NCBI RefSeq assembly: GCF_048771995.1
Contig: NC_133026.1
Location: 150,683,001 to 150,747,000, forward strand
Source of the DNA: Taeniopygia guttata
Lineage: Eukaryota > Chordata > Aves > Passeriformes > Estrildidae
DNA: 64,000 nucleotides
Direction of reading: 5' to 3'
Shown: positions 63,909-64,000 of the stretch, one piece after another
Layout of the letters: every line of letters begins with the position of its first letter
How positions within the stretch are numbered: position 1 is the stretch's first letter
Program-made: the position numbers and the translations under genes
The notes under the pieces: generated by a model
Told to the model about the DNA's origin: nothing
Database searches by the model: none
What the model saw: the letters and a program-made list of their open reading frames with translations, nothing else

Positions 63909-64000
63909 CCACTGACACAACCCAGATTTGCCTGGTTGTCCAGGATCAGACAATGCTCACCTCCAACAGCCCTGGGCAAACACCAAATCCTCTTTCTGAC

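Noticed and set aside
1-64000. Scan for tRNA, rRNA and other structured RNA genes
   Set aside because: No cloverleaf-type or rRNA-like sequence was recognised by eye; a tRNAscan or Infernal run would be decisive.

Overview
This window is a bird genome segment, more likely songbird than fowl (weak inference), that holds a dense array of feather-type beta-keratin (corneous beta-protein) genes. I find 20 intact copies in 64 kb and no other host gene family. Evidence for a bird: every copy has the feather keratin N-terminus ([14 protein letters not shown]), the beta-sheet core ([19 protein letters not shown]) and a Gly/Tyr-rich tail. The DNA between them is full of CR1 LINE fragments with the avian-type 3' end and carries short LTR insertions. 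Genes are numbered g1 to g20 from left to right.

Each gene has the same plan: a TGAGTCA-like (AP-1-type) box, about 90 bp to a CATAAAAG TATA-type box, a short noncoding exon 1, one 138-194 bp intron in the 5' UTR, and exon 2 with 19-20 nt of leader and the whole coding sequence (108-120 codons), then AATAAA. Strands run - - - + - + - + - + - + + - + - - + - +. There are therefore eight divergent (head-to-head) pairs: g3/g4, g5/g6, g7/g8, g9/g10, g11/g12, g14/g15, g17/g18 and g19/g20. g1, g2, g13 and g16 stand outside the pairs.

The coding sequences are nearly identical, but the flanks fall into lineages. Eight genes (g1, g2, g3, g12, g13, g15, g17, g20) have a short 3' UTR (about 130-150 nt to AATAAA) and one type of CR1-containing 3' flank. 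Twelve (g4-g11, g14, g16, g18, g19) have a different, usually 420-450 nt 3' UTR, shortened in g4 and g7. Upstream flanks also come in at least two types. Flank type does not follow coding sequence, which points to gene conversion confined to the coding exon.

Larger structure: an inverted repeat with arms near 51.9-56.5 kb and 59.4-64.0 kb contains g17+g18 and g20+g19. A second inverted repeat joins the 3' halves of g5 and g6. One arm of the second carries a solo LTR that the other lacks. Between convergent genes lie CR1 fragments facing opposite ways; in five places the junction holds a keratin promoter remnant with no keratin gene. Three LTR insertions have 6-bp target-site duplications. No tRNA, rRNA, CRISPR or non-keratin protein gene could be supported. 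All boundaries were read by eye; percent identities are impressions from partial alignment, not computed.
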